Assembly (NCBI RefSeq): GCF_003992315.1
Contig: NZ_RQVE01000007.1
Location: 25,782-89,781 of the forward strand
Reading direction: 5' to 3'
Length of the DNA stretch: 64,000 bases
From: Veillonella sp. 3891
Lineage (GTDB): Bacteria > Bacillota > Negativicutes > Veillonellales > Veillonellaceae
Shown: positions 10,284-19,406 of the stretch, piece by piece
Layout: each line of letters opens with the position of its first letter
How positions within the stretch are numbered: the first letter of the stretch is position 1
Program-made: the position numbers and the translations under genes
The notes under the pieces: generated by a model
Databases searched by the model: none
The model's input: the letters and a program-made list of their open reading frames with translations, nothing else
Told to the model about the DNA's origin: nothing

Positions 10284-10349
10284 CTATACTACATGTATAG
10301 ATAACAAGACACTGCTAGATGGCCCTTGCGGGGGCTTTCACTATGAAAG
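10284..10349 (+). promoter_or_regulatory. Two candidate operator palindromes upstream of hcp
   Basis: Two perfect inverted repeats precede hcp: CTATAC-TACAT-GTATAG at 10284-10300 and CTTTCA-CTA-TGAAAG at 10335-10349. Crp/Fnr-class regulators bind dyads of this size, and a gene for one lies about 1.2 kb away. The match to any specific published consensus was not tested. Confidence 0.4.
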
Positions 10350-10433
10350 TGATTGTCTAGTGAGATATCTAAGGAAATACAAAAAGTATGTTGTAGTATA
10401 CATGTTAAGGGCAAAGTTCCCAAGGAGGTTATT

Positions 10434-11999
10434 ATGAGTATGTTCTGTTTCCAATGTGAACAAACAGCGCAACCAAATGGTTGTACAGTACAAGGTGTAT
10501 GTGGTAAAACAGCACCGGTTGCCAATTTACAAGACGAATTAACAGCAGCGTTGATCGGTTTAGCGCGTGCAATGCAAGCCACAGAAGTAACGTTAGAAAA
10601 CGTACAATTGTTAAAACGTGGTTTATTCATGTGCGTAACAAACGTAAACTTCTCTGAAGATCGTGTACAAGAGTTCATCGATGTGATTAACAATGCACAC
10701 AATAAATTAGATGCGAACATTCCTAACTTTGATTGGGAAGAATTGTGGAAAGGTCATGAAGACATCGTATCCTTACGTTCCACATTGTTATTAGGTATGC
10801 GCGGTATGGCTGCGTACGCATGGCATGCAGCAGTATTGGGCTACAATGACCCAGAAGTTGACGCTTGGTTCGTAAAAGGCCTTGTTGAAATGGCAAAAGA
10901 CCACAGTGCAGAAGAATGGTTAGGCCTATTGATGGAATTCGGTGGCATCAACCTTGCTTGCATGGCGTTGTTAGACAAAGCCAACACAACTACATACGGT
11001 ACTCCAGTGCCAACAACTGTACCTTTGACAGTAGAACCAGGTCCTTTCATCGTGGTAACAGGTCATGACTTACACGACCTTAAAATGTTATTGGAACAAA
11101 CTGATGGCAAAGGTGTTAACATCTATACACATGGTGAAATGCTTCCATGTCATGCGTACCCTGAATTGAAAAAACATCCTCAATTGAAAGGAAACTTCGG
11201 TACTGCATGGCAAAACCAACAAAAAGAGTTTGATGGCGTTCCAGGTGCATTCTTGTTCACAACAAACTGCATTATGCCACCAAAACAAACATACATCAAA
11301 AACATCTTCACAACTGACATGGTTGGTTTCGATGGCTGCGGTCACGTGGAACACAACGAAGATGGCACAAAAGATTTCTCAGCAGTCATCGAACGCGCTA
11401 TTGAATTAGGCGGTTACAAAGAGCCACAACACTTCACAGGTATCAACGGTGGTACAGAAGTGACAACTGGTTTCGGTCATGGTACAGTACTTGGCGTAGC
11501 TGACAAAGTAATCGAAGCAGTGAAAGCTGGCGCGATTAAACATTTCTTCTTGGTAGGCGGTTGCGACGGTGCTAAAGTAGGCCGTAACTACTACACTGAA
11601 TTCGTAAAACAAACTCCAGAAGATACAATGGTATTGACTTTAGCATGTGGTAAATATCGTTTCAACGACCTTAACATCGGTGAAATCGGTGGCTTGCCTC
11701 GTATCCTAGATATGGGTCAATGTAACGATGCGTACTCCGCAATCCAAGTGGCTGTAGCATTAGCAGACGCTTTCGAATGTGACGTAAACGAATTACCATT
11801 GACATTGGTATTGTCCTGGTACGAACAAAAAGCGGTATGTATCCTATTAACATTATTGTCCTTAGGCATCCGCAACATCTACATCGGACCATCCTTGCCA
11901 AAATTCTTGTCCAACACAGTACTTGGCATCTTAGTTGAAAAATTCAACTTACATCCAATTACAACACCAGAAGAAGATATGAAAGCGATCCTAGGCTAA
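10434..11999 (+). CDS. hcp: Hydroxylamine reductase / hybrid cluster protein
   Basis: 521 aa from the ATG behind AAGGAGG; the frame stays open upstream but this start fits the family and the ribosome binding site. The N-terminal cysteine pattern C5-x2-C8-x8-C17-x5-C23 matches the proximal cluster of Hcp. The hybrid-cluster ligands are recognisable: GHDLHD, TNCIMPP, GGCDGAK, LACGKYRFN and the WYEQKAV glutamate-lysine segment. The protein is cytoplasmic; Hcp reduces hydroxylamine in vitro and is tied to nitric oxide detoxification in anaerobes. It appears monocistronic: a structured repeat begins immediately behind its stop. Confidence 0.97.
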   Translation: MSMFCFQCEQTAQPNGCTVQGVCGKTAPVANLQDELTAALIGLARAMQATEVTLENVQLLKRGLFMCVTNVNFSEDRVQEFIDVINNAHNKLDANIPNFDWEELWKGHEDIVSLRSTLLLGMRGMAAYAWHAAVLGYNDPEVDAWFVKGLVEMAKDHSAEEWLGLLMEFGGINLACMALLDKANTTTYGTPVPTTVPLTVEPGPFIVVTGHDLHDLKMLLEQTDGKGVNIYTHGEMLPCHAYPELKKHPQLKGNFGTAWQNQQKEFDGVPGAFLFTTNCIMPPKQTYIKNIFTTDMVGFDGCGHVEHNEDGTKDFSAVIERAIELGGYKEPQHFTGINGGTEVTTGFGHGTVLGVADKVIEAVKAGAIKHFFLVGGCDGAKVGRNYYTEFVKQTPEDTMVLTLACGKYRFNDLNIGEIGGLPRILDMGQCNDAYSAIQVAVALADAFECDVNELPLTLVLSWYEQKAVCILLTLLSLGIRNIYIGPSLPKFLSNTVLGILVEKFNLHPITTPEEDMKAILG

Positions 12000-12000
12000 G

Positions 12001-12195
12001 ACGTCTCTTGTTTCGCTATGCAGCCTTGTGGCGTTCGAGAATAGCATAAGGGAAGAGCACGGTATTCCTCTCACAAACGGTATTTCATAATGTTTGTTCG
12101 GGGGCACACCGTGCTCTTTTTGTGTTTGCGTGGATTAGGTAGTAAAGGGGCGCCACAAAGGCTGCTACTCGTAACGGCGTTCCTCTAGGACATGA
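12001..12195 (+). ncRNA. Structured intergenic repeat, copy E1
   Basis: It begins two bases behind the hcp stop. Outer stem: GCAGCCTTGTGGCG (12020-12033) with CGCCACAAAGGCTGC (12151-12165). Central stem: AAGAGCACGGT (12053-12063) with ACCGTGCTCTT (12108-12118). Apical stem: ACAAAC (12073-12078) with GTTTGT (12092-12097). The 3' end has the conserved CGTAACGGCGTTCCT. Other copies share the layout but not the stem sequences. It may act as a 3' UTR element or terminator (the central stem is followed by TTTTTGTGTTTG); the function is unknown. Confidence 0.75.
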
Positions 12196-12253
12196 TTGGT
12201 TGCATTTGTTTTATATTTGTAATACAATATGAACTATAAGGAGGTGTTTTATC

Positions 12254-12538
12254 GTGGCTAAAACTGCAAATATTAATGTTCGTATTGAACCAGAGGTTAA
12301 ACGGAGAGCAGAAAATCTATTCAATAGTTTTGGAATTTCTGTTACTGATGCTATTAATATTTTTTTACACAAATCTATTATGGAGGGAGGTTTTCCTTTC
12401 ATTATTAAACAACCAAGATATAACGCTGAAACGGAAGCGGCTATACATGAAGCACGCGATATTATCTCTGGTAACATTCAAACAAAAACATATAGTTCTA
12501 CGAAAGAACTCTTTGATGAGTTAGAGGTGGAGGACTAA
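12254..12538 (+). CDS. RelB/DinJ-family antitoxin
   Basis: 94 aa from a GTG start behind AAGGAGGTG. The N-terminal part (TANINVRIEPEVKRRAENLF ... ISVTDAINIFL, about residues 4-40) is the ribbon-helix-helix DNA-binding region typical of RelB/DinJ. The C-terminal part would wrap the toxin. It is followed after 5 bases by the YafQ-like toxin gene, the standard order for this module, and would autoregulate its own operon. The module is bracketed by structured repeats E1 and E2 in the same orientation. Confidence 0.9.
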   Translation: MAKTANINVRIEPEVKRRAENLFNSFGISVTDAINIFLHKSIMEGGFPFIIKQPRYNAETEAAIHEARDIISGNIQTKTYSSTKELFDELEVED

Positions 12539-12543
12539 CTTTT

Positions 12544-12822
12544 ATGTTAAAGATCCAGGTATCGACGAAGTTTCGGAAGGATGTTAAAAGAATTAAAAGA
12601 CGGGGGTATAATCTTTCGTTATTACAAGATATTTTAGACAAACTATGTGCTGAGGAGCCACTTGCACCTAAATACAGAGATCACGCACTTACTGGTTCAT
12701 ATAAGGGGTTTAGAGAATGCCATATTCAACCGGATTGGCTTTTAATTTATGCGATAGATGATGATAAACTTATTCTTGTGGCATCCAGAACAGGGACACA
12801 TAGTGATTTGTTTGATATGTAG
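12544..12822 (+). CDS. YafQ-family mRNA interferase toxin
   Basis: 92 aa, the usual size for YafQ/RelE toxins. Family features visible: KFRKDVKRIKRRG near the N-terminus, LxPKYRDHALTGSYKGFRECHI in the middle (in pieces, with the conserved H and R residues) and PDWLLIYAIDDD then TGTHSDLF at the end. These toxins cleave mRNA on the ribosome. It is translated from the same transcript as the antitoxin. Repeat E2 begins right behind its stop. Confidence 0.92.
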   Translation: MLKIQVSTKFRKDVKRIKRRGYNLSLLQDILDKLCAEEPLAPKYRDHALTGSYKGFRECHIQPDWLLIYAIDDDKLILVASRTGTHSDLFDM

Positions 12823-12825
12823 TTC

Positions 12826-13020
12826 GTCTCTTGTGACGCTATGCAGCCTTGTGGCGGTGTTAACTGAATATGATAAAGGGAAGCCCATGGCATACTCCTT
12901 CTCAAACGGTATTTCATAATGTTTGTTCAGGAGCACGCCATGGGCTTCTTGCATTTGTTTGATTTAGTCAGTAAGACCTGCCACAAAGGCTGCTACGCAT
13001 AACGGCGTTCCTCTGGGGGA
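12826..13020 (+). ncRNA. Structured intergenic repeat, copy E2
   Basis: Directly behind the toxin stop. The outer stem GCAGCCTTGTGGCGG (12843-12857) pairs with CTGCCACAAAGGCTGC (12978-12993). The central stem GAAGCCCATGGC (12880-12891) pairs perfectly with GCCATGGGCTTC (12937-12948), a different sequence from E1 at the same place. The apical stem is CAAAC (12903-12907) with GTTTG (12921-12925). It ends with GCATAACGGCGTTCCT. The loop sequence is the same as in E1. Confidence 0.75.
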
Positions 13021-13066
13021 TGGGCGCTTGTTTTTTTTGAAAAGGGTTATTATTGACTTCACTTTT

Positions 13067-13096
13067 TTTACGAGAAGGCCCCAAATATGGTATGAT
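13067..13096 (+). promoter_or_regulatory. Probable sigma-70 promoter of the sdaAB operon
   Basis: TTTACG (13067-13072), 18-base spacer, TATGAT (13091-13096). It lies 57 bases before the TTG start of sdaAB. A TTGACT further upstream is too far away to pair with this -10 box. Confidence 0.45.
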
Positions 13097-13152
13097 ATAA
13101 GATACAGATAATACATAAGATATTCCTACATAGATAATAGGAGGGACCTACG

Positions 13153-13818
13153 TTGAGTAGTATTTTTGATATCATTGGACCGGTTATGATTGGTCCATCT
13201 AGTTCACATACAGCAGGGGCGGCACGACTAGGAAAAATGGCGTTGTCGATGTTTCATGAACGCCCTGAAAGTGTGACTATGACATTATATGGATCATTTG
13301 CGAAAACCTATCGAGGACATGGTACTAATCGTGCGTTGGTGGCAGGTTTACTTGGCATGGATGCAGATGATGCACGCATTCGTGACTCTTTGGAAATTGC
13401 AGAGCAAGAGAACTTTCAGTATACCTTTATCGAGTCTGAAGTGGATGCAGGTCATCCTAATACGGTGCGGTTCAATATGTACGGCAAAGACGGCAAGCAT
13501 ATGTCCGTTACAGGCTCCTCTCTAGGCGGTGGTCGAGTGGCGGTGACCAATATTGACGGCATCGATGTGGAGATTACCGGAGAAGAGCATCAAATTATTG
13601 TGTTCCATACGGATCAACCTGGTGTCATTGCAGGGGTTACCCACATTTTAGGCTTGGAAGATATCAATATTTCCAGTATGCGCGTGTTCCGCAAACGAAA
13701 AGGATCGGAAGCGGTCATGCTCATTTCCACAGACTCTGATGTAGATGCAGTGGCATTGCAACAGATTAAGGAAGTGGCGGGCATTTCTTCGGTGATGTAT
13801 TTTGAGCCATTGGAATAG
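13153..13818 (+). CDS. sdaAB: L-serine dehydratase, beta subunit
   Basis: 221 aa. TTG start behind AGGAGGG. The SSSHTAGAARLG substrate-binding loop is at about residues 16-28. The C-terminal third is an ACT domain (QIIVFHTDQPGVIAGVTHIL). It pairs with the alpha subunit 8 bases downstream to form the two-chain iron-sulfur serine dehydratase that turns serine into pyruvate and ammonia. The set continues into cca and a PBP gene with spacings of 11 and 5 bases, so the four are probably co-transcribed. Confidence 0.95.
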   Translation: MSSIFDIIGPVMIGPSSSHTAGAARLGKMALSMFHERPESVTMTLYGSFAKTYRGHGTNRALVAGLLGMDADDARIRDSLEIAEQENFQYTFIESEVDAGHPNTVRFNMYGKDGKHMSVTGSSLGGGRVAVTNIDGIDVEITGEEHQIIVFHTDQPGVIAGVTHILGLEDINISSMRVFRKRKGSEAVMLISTDSDVDAVALQQIKEVAGISSVMYFEPLE

Positions 13819-13826
13819 AGGAAACT

Positions 13827-14702
13827 ATGAGTTATTTATACGATACAATTGAAGATATTGTGCGTCTTGCAGACCGTGAAAGTATTTCCTTTTCCGAAGT
13901 AGTATTGCGGGCGGAAATAGAGAGTACAGGTTCTACGAAAGAGGACGTGCTAGATGAGATACGGCGTCGTATTCAGATTTTCAAAGAATCTGTTCGTGAC
14001 GGTATTGAAGATACAAGAAAAAGTAAGAGCGGCATGTCTGGTGGGCAAGCCAAACAATTAGATGAACGGAAGCCAGTCTTTTTGAGCGACCTTACATACC
14101 GTGCATTACGGTATGCTATTTCTGTGAATGAAGCGAATGCGAAGATGTTCCGTATTGTCGCATGTCCTACGGCAGGGGCTTGCGGAATTTTGCCGGGAGT
14201 CATGCAAGCAGTGGGAGAAGTGTACAACTGTGATGACCAAGCGTATATCAATGGCTTCTTAGCGGCGGCTGGGGTCGGTAATGTAGTGACGAATCAAGCT
14301 TGTGTAGCAGGTGCTGTGGGTGGCTGTCAAGCCGAAGTTGGTACAGCAGCGGCGATGGCAGCGGCTTGTGCTGTGGCTATGATGGGTGGCACTACGGAAG
14401 AAGTAGTAACGGCTATGACATTGTGCATGAAAAATGTGCTTGGCTTGGTCTGCGACCCAGTGGCAGGCTTAGTAGAAGTGCCTTGCGTGAAGCGGAATGG
14501 CATCTATGCGGTTCACGCCTTAGCAGCTGCAGAAATGGCGATGGCAGGCTTACGTAGCCGTATCCCAGCAGACGAGGTCATCGGTGCTATGGATTCCATA
14601 GGACGAGCGTTACCAGAAGCACTTCGCGAAACCAGTGAAGGCGGTTTGGCGCGAACAAAAACGGGAATGGACATAACCAATCGCTTGGCTCATCAGAAAT
14701 AG
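13827..14702 (+). CDS. sdaAA: L-serine dehydratase, iron-sulfur-dependent, alpha subunit
   Basis: 291 aa, standard length. Conserved cysteine segments for the [4Fe-4S] cluster are present: CPTAGACGILPG, NQACVAGAVGGCQAEVG and CDPVAGLVEVPC. The catalytic chain works with the SdaAB chain encoded just upstream. It is oxygen-sensitive by family, which suits an anaerobe. The ATG follows GAGGAAACT. Confidence 0.96.
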   Translation: MSYLYDTIEDIVRLADRESISFSEVVLRAEIESTGSTKEDVLDEIRRRIQIFKESVRDGIEDTRKSKSGMSGGQAKQLDERKPVFLSDLTYRALRYAISVNEANAKMFRIVACPTAGACGILPGVMQAVGEVYNCDDQAYINGFLAAAGVGNVVTNQACVAGAVGGCQAEVGTAAAMAAACAVAMMGGTTEEVVTAMTLCMKNVLGLVCDPVAGLVEVPCVKRNGIYAVHALAAAEMAMAGLRSRIPADEVIGAMDSIGRALPEALRETSEGGLARTKTGMDITNRLAHQK

Positions 14703-14713
14703 AGAGGGTTAGT

Positions 14714-16159
14714 ATGGGACGTTTAGCATATAGAGAAACAAGTGCGTATCAAGGGGCTCTGCGTATTTTGCAAACTTTACAAGAAGCACAACAGGAAGCG
14801 TATATTGTAGGTGGTGCGGTACGAGATATCCAGATGGGACGCATGCCCCATGATTACGACATTGTCACCTCCGCTATGCCAGAGGTGGTCATCGATGTAT
14901 TGCGAACGGCTGGTTTTACTACGACCAATGTAGTAGGCGCCTCTTTTGGCGTGGTGGTCGTATCTTATGAAGAACATTCCTATGAGGTGGCTACCTATCG
15001 CAGTGAACAATATGGCGATGACAGCCATCGACCTGTAGCTGTACAATATCCATCTACCTTTTTAGAGGATGTGCGGCGACGAGATTTTACAATAAATGGT
15101 CTCGCTCTTACTGAAAGTGGGCAAATCCGAGATGAAGTCGGTGGGTTACAAGATATAGAACATCGCCGTTTGTGTACGATTGGCTCTAGCAAAGAGCGCT
15201 TTCAAGAAGATGCATTGCGCATGTTCCGATTATGCCGATTTGCAGGGCAATTAGGATTTTCTATTGACCCTAGTACGTGGGCAGGCATAGAGCCTAATTT
15301 GTATCGTGTGGAAGGATTGTCTCTAGAACGAGTGCGTATAGAAATTGAAAAAATGTTACTCAGTGACCACGTGGACCTGGCGTTAGATGCGTTGGTGCGC
15401 AGTCGTTTGAGTGACCAATATTGCCAACAAACCATAGAGGCGAAGCCTCGTCGTATTCCTATATTGCCGGAGTTAACCCATTTAGTAGATTTACCACAAG
15501 CGCCAGAACATCATGTACATGATGGGTGGCGTCATACGTTAGCAGTAGTAAAAGGAGTACCACAGAACCTCGTATTACGTTGGGCTGCCTTGCTCCACGA
15601 TGTGGGAAAAGGTGTAGAAGGTGTTCGAGGCTTTCATAATGGGCGTATTACGGATCGTAATCATGATCGAGTGGGTGCTCAAATGACACGTGATATACTG
15701 ACGCGTTTAGGCTATGCGAAAGAATTTGTCAATCTCGTGGTATGGCTTGTGGAACGACACATGCGCTTTCACTTTTATGTGGCTAATGCTTCTGCGGATT
15801 TGAGGAAATGGATGCAAAAAGAAGCAAGAGTTGGGGTATTTCGAGAAACCAAGGATCTAGTCATGGCTATGGAATATTTAAGAGTATTGGGCGTGGCAGA
15901 TGTGATCGGCGGTGGCACGAAGGATCCACAACCATCAGATACGTATGGCAGTCGTATGGTGTCATTGGCACAGACCATGCCAGTGCATACGAAAGATTTA
16001 CACTATGATAAAGGACTGCCAGCTTTGGTAGGCCCCTATGTAAAAGAAGTGATGCAAACGTTATTGCAACGTGTACAAAGTGGAGACATTTTAAACACCC
16101 CAGAGGCGTTACAGGAAGCAGGACTTGCGAAGTATCGTCGACTGAAAGAAAAGGAGTAG
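14714..16159 (+). CDS. cca: CCA-adding tRNA nucleotidyltransferase with HD domain
   Basis: 481 aa. The class II nucleotidyltransferase head has GGAVRD and the metal-binding HDYDIVT (about residues 34-55), the RRDFTINGLA motif and the ERFQEDALRMFRLCRFAGQLG helix (in pieces). An HD phosphohydrolase domain follows (LLHDVGKG, about residue 294). It adds or repairs the CCA end of tRNAs, though the tRNA genes in this window already encode CCA. Co-directional and tightly spaced with sdaAA and the PBP gene. Confidence 0.95.
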   Translation: MGRLAYRETSAYQGALRILQTLQEAQQEAYIVGGAVRDIQMGRMPHDYDIVTSAMPEVVIDVLRTAGFTTTNVVGASFGVVVVSYEEHSYEVATYRSEQYGDDSHRPVAVQYPSTFLEDVRRRDFTINGLALTESGQIRDEVGGLQDIEHRRLCTIGSSKERFQEDALRMFRLCRFAGQLGFSIDPSTWAGIEPNLYRVEGLSLERVRIEIEKMLLSDHVDLALDALVRSRLSDQYCQQTIEAKPRRIPILPELTHLVDLPQAPEHHVHDGWRHTLAVVKGVPQNLVLRWAALLHDVGKGVEGVRGFHNGRITDRNHDRVGAQMTRDILTRLGYAKEFVNLVVWLVERHMRFHFYVANASADLRKWMQKEARVGVFRETKDLVMAMEYLRVLGVADVIGGGTKDPQPSDTYGSRMVSLAQTMPVHTKDLHYDKGLPALVGPYVKEVMQTLLQRVQSGDILNTPEALQEAGLAKYRRLKEKE

Positions 16160-16164
16160 TAACC

Positions 16165-18153
16165 ATGACAGTGCAAAAAGCACGAAAACAATTAGATGAA
16201 TATGCGTTAAGAGGGTTTGCCATTATATTTGTGATTGCGTCGCTCATTGTATTGCGTTATGGATATATTCAAATTGTGGCTAATGATACCTATTCAAAAC
16301 GCTTTTCTAATCAATTTATTACAGATCGAGTATTGCAATCTCCACGAGGCACTATTTTCGATCGTAACGGCAATCCCTTGGCATTGAGCGTCACAGTTAA
16401 CTCTGTCAGTGCGGACCCAACGATGATGCGTGTGGTGGCTAAGAAAACACCAGAAGAAGTAGCAGATGTATTAGCTCCCTATGTGCGTATTTCCAGAGAG
16501 GAAATCATCAAACGACTGAATGAGGATACAGCCTTTGTGTGGATTGATCGACTCTTAGATGTGCCGAATTCAAATGGTATAGAAGCGGCCATTAAGGAAG
16601 CCAAGTTCAACTTTATTACCTTGCACAAAGAAAGCCGACGGTATTATCCTAATGATACCTTGTTAGCACCGGTCCTTGGATTTGTAGGATTCAATGAAGA
16701 TGGGCAGGCTGATGCAGAAGGTAAAGCAGGACTTGAGGCGGCCTTAGATGATGTGATTCGCAGTAATGAAGTGAAAGTTAGTATTTATAATGATACGGCA
16801 GGTCGTCCTGTTTTTGAGTCTGTACAATCTCAGTTTTTACCAGATCAAGAAAAGTCTGTGAATCTTACCATTGATACAACTGTGCAGTTCATTGCTGAAC
16901 GGGCTTTAGATAAAGCGATGGTGGAAACGAAAGCACGCAGTGCAGCGATGATCATTATGGACCCGAAAACAGGGGAAATCCTTGCGATGGCCAATAAAAA
17001 TCGAGGCATGGCATCGGATGTGAATAAATTAAAGTTTGAAGATTATCGCAATAATGCGGTGGTAAGTATTTATGAACCAGGATCTACTTTCAAACCGATT
17101 ATTGCAGCCTCCGCACTGGCAGCTGGAAAATGGCAGCTAGATACGGTGTACAATGATACGGGTACCATTGTGATTGATGGACATCCTATGAAAAACTGGG
17201 ATGGCAAGGGCAGTGGTAAAGTACGATTGCTAGATATTTTGAAATATTCCATCAATACAGGTATGGCCTATTTGGGTACTACCACAGGTGGAGATATTTT
17301 AACAGACTATGTGAAACGATTTGGCTTTGGTAAAGCTACGGGTATTGAACTTCCGGCCGAAGGGGATGGCATCCTCTTTGATCCGAAGACAATGAGTAAG
17401 CTAGATACTGCGACTATGTCCATTGGACAAGGGATTGCGGTGACCCCATTGCAAATGGTGCAAGCCTTTGGAGCGCTGGCCAATGGCGGTAAAATGATGA
17501 AACCTCATATTATTAAATCCATTGTCAACCCAGATGGAACGACGTATAAAGAGGCACAAGATGTAGAGCAAGGCCAACCTATCCCTGAAAGTATTGCGAA
17601 ACAGATTACAGATATTTTAGAGAAAGAAGTCTCTGAAGGGGGCGGACATAAGGCGTATGTAGAAGGCTATCAATTTGCTGGTAAAACTGGTACGGCGGAA
17701 AAATTAGATGCTGAACACGGTGGCTATTTGAACGGCCGTTATATTGCGTCCTTTATTGGGTATGGACCGGTAGAAGATGCCCAATTTGTAGCATTAGTTG
17801 TGATTGATGATCCAGCAGGAACTTTCTATGGCGGCCAAATTGCAGCACCTGTGTTCCAAGACGTGATGTCGCAATTAGTGCGGTACTATAAGCTTTCACC
17901 GACACGTAGTAAACATAGCGACAAAGATAAGGCCAAAGGGAACGCAAAAGTATTGACGGTTCATCGGAATCAAGATGGTTCGGTCATCGTACCAAACTTT
18001 ACGGGACATGCCTATGGGGAAGTGCGCGATTGGGTGCATGAAGCGGGATTAACATTCAAGCCGAATGGTACAGGCTATGCGATTTCGCAAGAGGAAGCCG
18101 TAGGTAGTACGGTAGAACAAGGAGGATCCATAACGGTTCATTTTAGTCGTTAA
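16165..18153 (+). CDS. Penicillin-binding protein 2 / FtsI-SpoVD-type transpeptidase with PASTA domain
   Basis: 662 aa. There is one N-terminal membrane segment (about residues 13-33), a PBP dimerisation domain starting at RGTIFDRNGNPLA, and a class B transpeptidase domain with STFK (about 306), SIN (about 362) and KTGTAEK (about 507). The last 55 residues (VPNFTGHAYGEVRDWV ...) form one PASTA domain. The protein is anchored in the inner membrane and cross-links peptidoglycan, probably at the septum. It lies outside a division gene cluster here, so whether it is the main FtsI or a second paralogue cannot be told. Confidence 0.93.
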   Translation: MTVQKARKQLDEYALRGFAIIFVIASLIVLRYGYIQIVANDTYSKRFSNQFITDRVLQSPRGTIFDRNGNPLALSVTVNSVSADPTMMRVVAKKTPEEVADVLAPYVRISREEIIKRLNEDTAFVWIDRLLDVPNSNGIEAAIKEAKFNFITLHKESRRYYPNDTLLAPVLGFVGFNEDGQADAEGKAGLEAALDDVIRSNEVKVSIYNDTAGRPVFESVQSQFLPDQEKSVNLTIDTTVQFIAERALDKAMVETKARSAAMIIMDPKTGEILAMANKNRGMASDVNKLKFEDYRNNAVVSIYEPGSTFKPIIAASALAAGKWQLDTVYNDTGTIVIDGHPMKNWDGKGSGKVRLLDILKYSINTGMAYLGTTTGGDILTDYVKRFGFGKATGIELPAEGDGILFDPKTMSKLDTATMSIGQGIAVTPLQMVQAFGALANGGKMMKPHIIKSIVNPDGTTYKEAQDVEQGQPIPESIAKQITDILEKEVSEGGGHKAYVEGYQFAGKTGTAEKLDAEHGGYLNGRYIASFIGYGPVEDAQFVALVVIDDPAGTFYGGQIAAPVFQDVMSQLVRYYKLSPTRSKHSDKDKAKGNAKVLTVHRNQDGSVIVPNFTGHAYGEVRDWVHEAGLTFKPNGTGYAISQEEAVGSTVEQGGSITVHFSR

Positions 18154-18229
18154 TGTAGATAGAATGCTTATACATACTATGATAGGTGTGAGATACTGAT
18201 GTAATAGAAATTCTGAATGCGAGGATACC

Positions 18230-19078
18230 ATGATAGAATTATTAGGAAAACCAGTGGCACAAGCTCGTAAGGCTGTGCTACAAGAGAACATGCAAGTGTT
18301 AGTCGATCAAGGCGTGACTATCACCCTAGGTATTTTGTTAGTTGGTGACGATAGTGCTGCTAAGATGTATGCTACTTTCATGGAAAAGGTAGCAAAAGGT
18401 GCAAATTTCGATACTGAATTGGTAGAATTGCCGGAAACAGCTACGCAAGAAGAGGTAGAAGCGGTGATTCACAAATTTAACGCAGATGAACGCATCTATG
18501 GTGTGTTGCCGTTAATGCCGATGCCAAAACATATTGACAGTGAAGCGGTGATTGGCGCCTTAGATCCAGCGAAGGATATTGATGGATTAACCACCTATAA
18601 CATTGGGCTAGTTAGTTCCGGTAAAGGTGGATATGTGCCGTGTACACCGAAGGCGTGTATGGCTATCGTAGACCATTATGGCATTGAACTATCTGGCAAA
18701 AAAGTTGTTGTCTTAGGACGTAGCCAAGTGGTAGGTAAACCCGTGGCACTATTGGCGTTAGAACGAAATGCAACAGTGACCATCTGTCATTCTAGAACCC
18801 AAAACTTAGAAGCGGAATTAGCACAAGCTGACGTGGTCATTGCTGCGGTTGGTAAAGCGCACATGGTGCACGGAACCATGCTGAAAGAGGGCTGTGTTGT
18901 GATCGATGTGGGAATCAATGAGTTAGAAGGACAAACCGTAGGTGATGTGGACTTTGCCTCTGCTCGTGAAGTAGCATCTGCTATCACTCCAGTACCAGGT
19001 GGTGTTGGTTCTGTGACGACCACTATGATGTTAGAAGGATTATACGAGGCGTATTATGCACGAAATGGACATTGCTGA
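18230..19078 (+). CDS. folD: Bifunctional methylenetetrahydrofolate dehydrogenase/cyclohydrolase
   Basis: 282 aa. Family segments: LVGDDSAAKMYATFMEK near residue 40, PMPKHIDSEAVIGALDPAKD (about 100-120), the NADP-binding VLGRSQVVGKPVALLAL (about 163-180) and TPVPGGVGSVTTTMM near the end. It interconverts one-carbon folates in the cytoplasm. The 3' end overlaps hypA by 23 bases, which suggests translational coupling. Confidence 0.97.
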   Translation: MIELLGKPVAQARKAVLQENMQVLVDQGVTITLGILLVGDDSAAKMYATFMEKVAKGANFDTELVELPETATQEEVEAVIHKFNADERIYGVLPLMPMPKHIDSEAVIGALDPAKDIDGLTTYNIGLVSSGKGGYVPCTPKACMAIVDHYGIELSGKKVVVLGRSQVVGKPVALLALERNATVTICHSRTQNLEAELAQADVVIAAVGKAHMVHGTMLKEGCVVIDVGINELEGQTVGDVDFASAREVASAITPVPGGVGSVTTTMMLEGLYEAYYARNGHC

Positions 19079-19397
19079 GGGAATTGTAGATGTGGCGCTA
19101 GATACATTGAAAGCCAATGAAGGCACCATCATTCATGCCATACAAGTGCAGATCGGTGCCTTGTCTGGGGTAGAGCCAGAGGCATTACATTTTTGTTTTG
19201 ATGCGGTCACACAAGGAACAGCGGCAGAGGGAGCGAAGCTAGAGATAGAAACGATCCCTATGAAAGGACGTTGTTTAGATTGTCACCGAGAATTTTCAAT
19301 GGAACAGTATCGCCATGTATGCCCACACTGTAACAGTTTTGCTGTAGAAGAATTGCAAGGTCGAGAATTGCGTGTGGCATCGATTGATATGGATTAA
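19056..19397 (+). CDS. hypA: Hydrogenase nickel-insertion protein HypA
   Basis: 113 aa. It starts MHEMDIAEGIVDVAL with the nickel-binding His2. A zinc site is formed by C73-x2-C76 and C89-x2-C92. It works with HypB to deliver nickel to [NiFe] hydrogenase (or urease). The start overlaps the end of folD. hypB follows after 9 bases. No hydrogenase structural genes lie in this window. Confidence 0.96.
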   Translation: MHEMDIAEGIVDVALDTLKANEGTIIHAIQVQIGALSGVEPEALHFCFDAVTQGTAAEGAKLEIETIPMKGRCLDCHREFSMEQYRHVCPHCNSFAVEELQGRELRVASIDMD

Positions 19398-19406
19398 AGG
19401 AGTACT

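Noticed and set aside
10353..10433. Longer N-terminus for Hcp
   Set aside because: The extra 27 codons cover the leader; the ATG at 10434 has the AAGGAGG site and gives the conserved N-terminal Cys motif at the right place.
12001..13020. CRISPR-like or IS-derived repeats
   Set aside because: Only two long copies here, no spacers, no transposase, no target-site duplications; paired stems with covariation point to a structured element.
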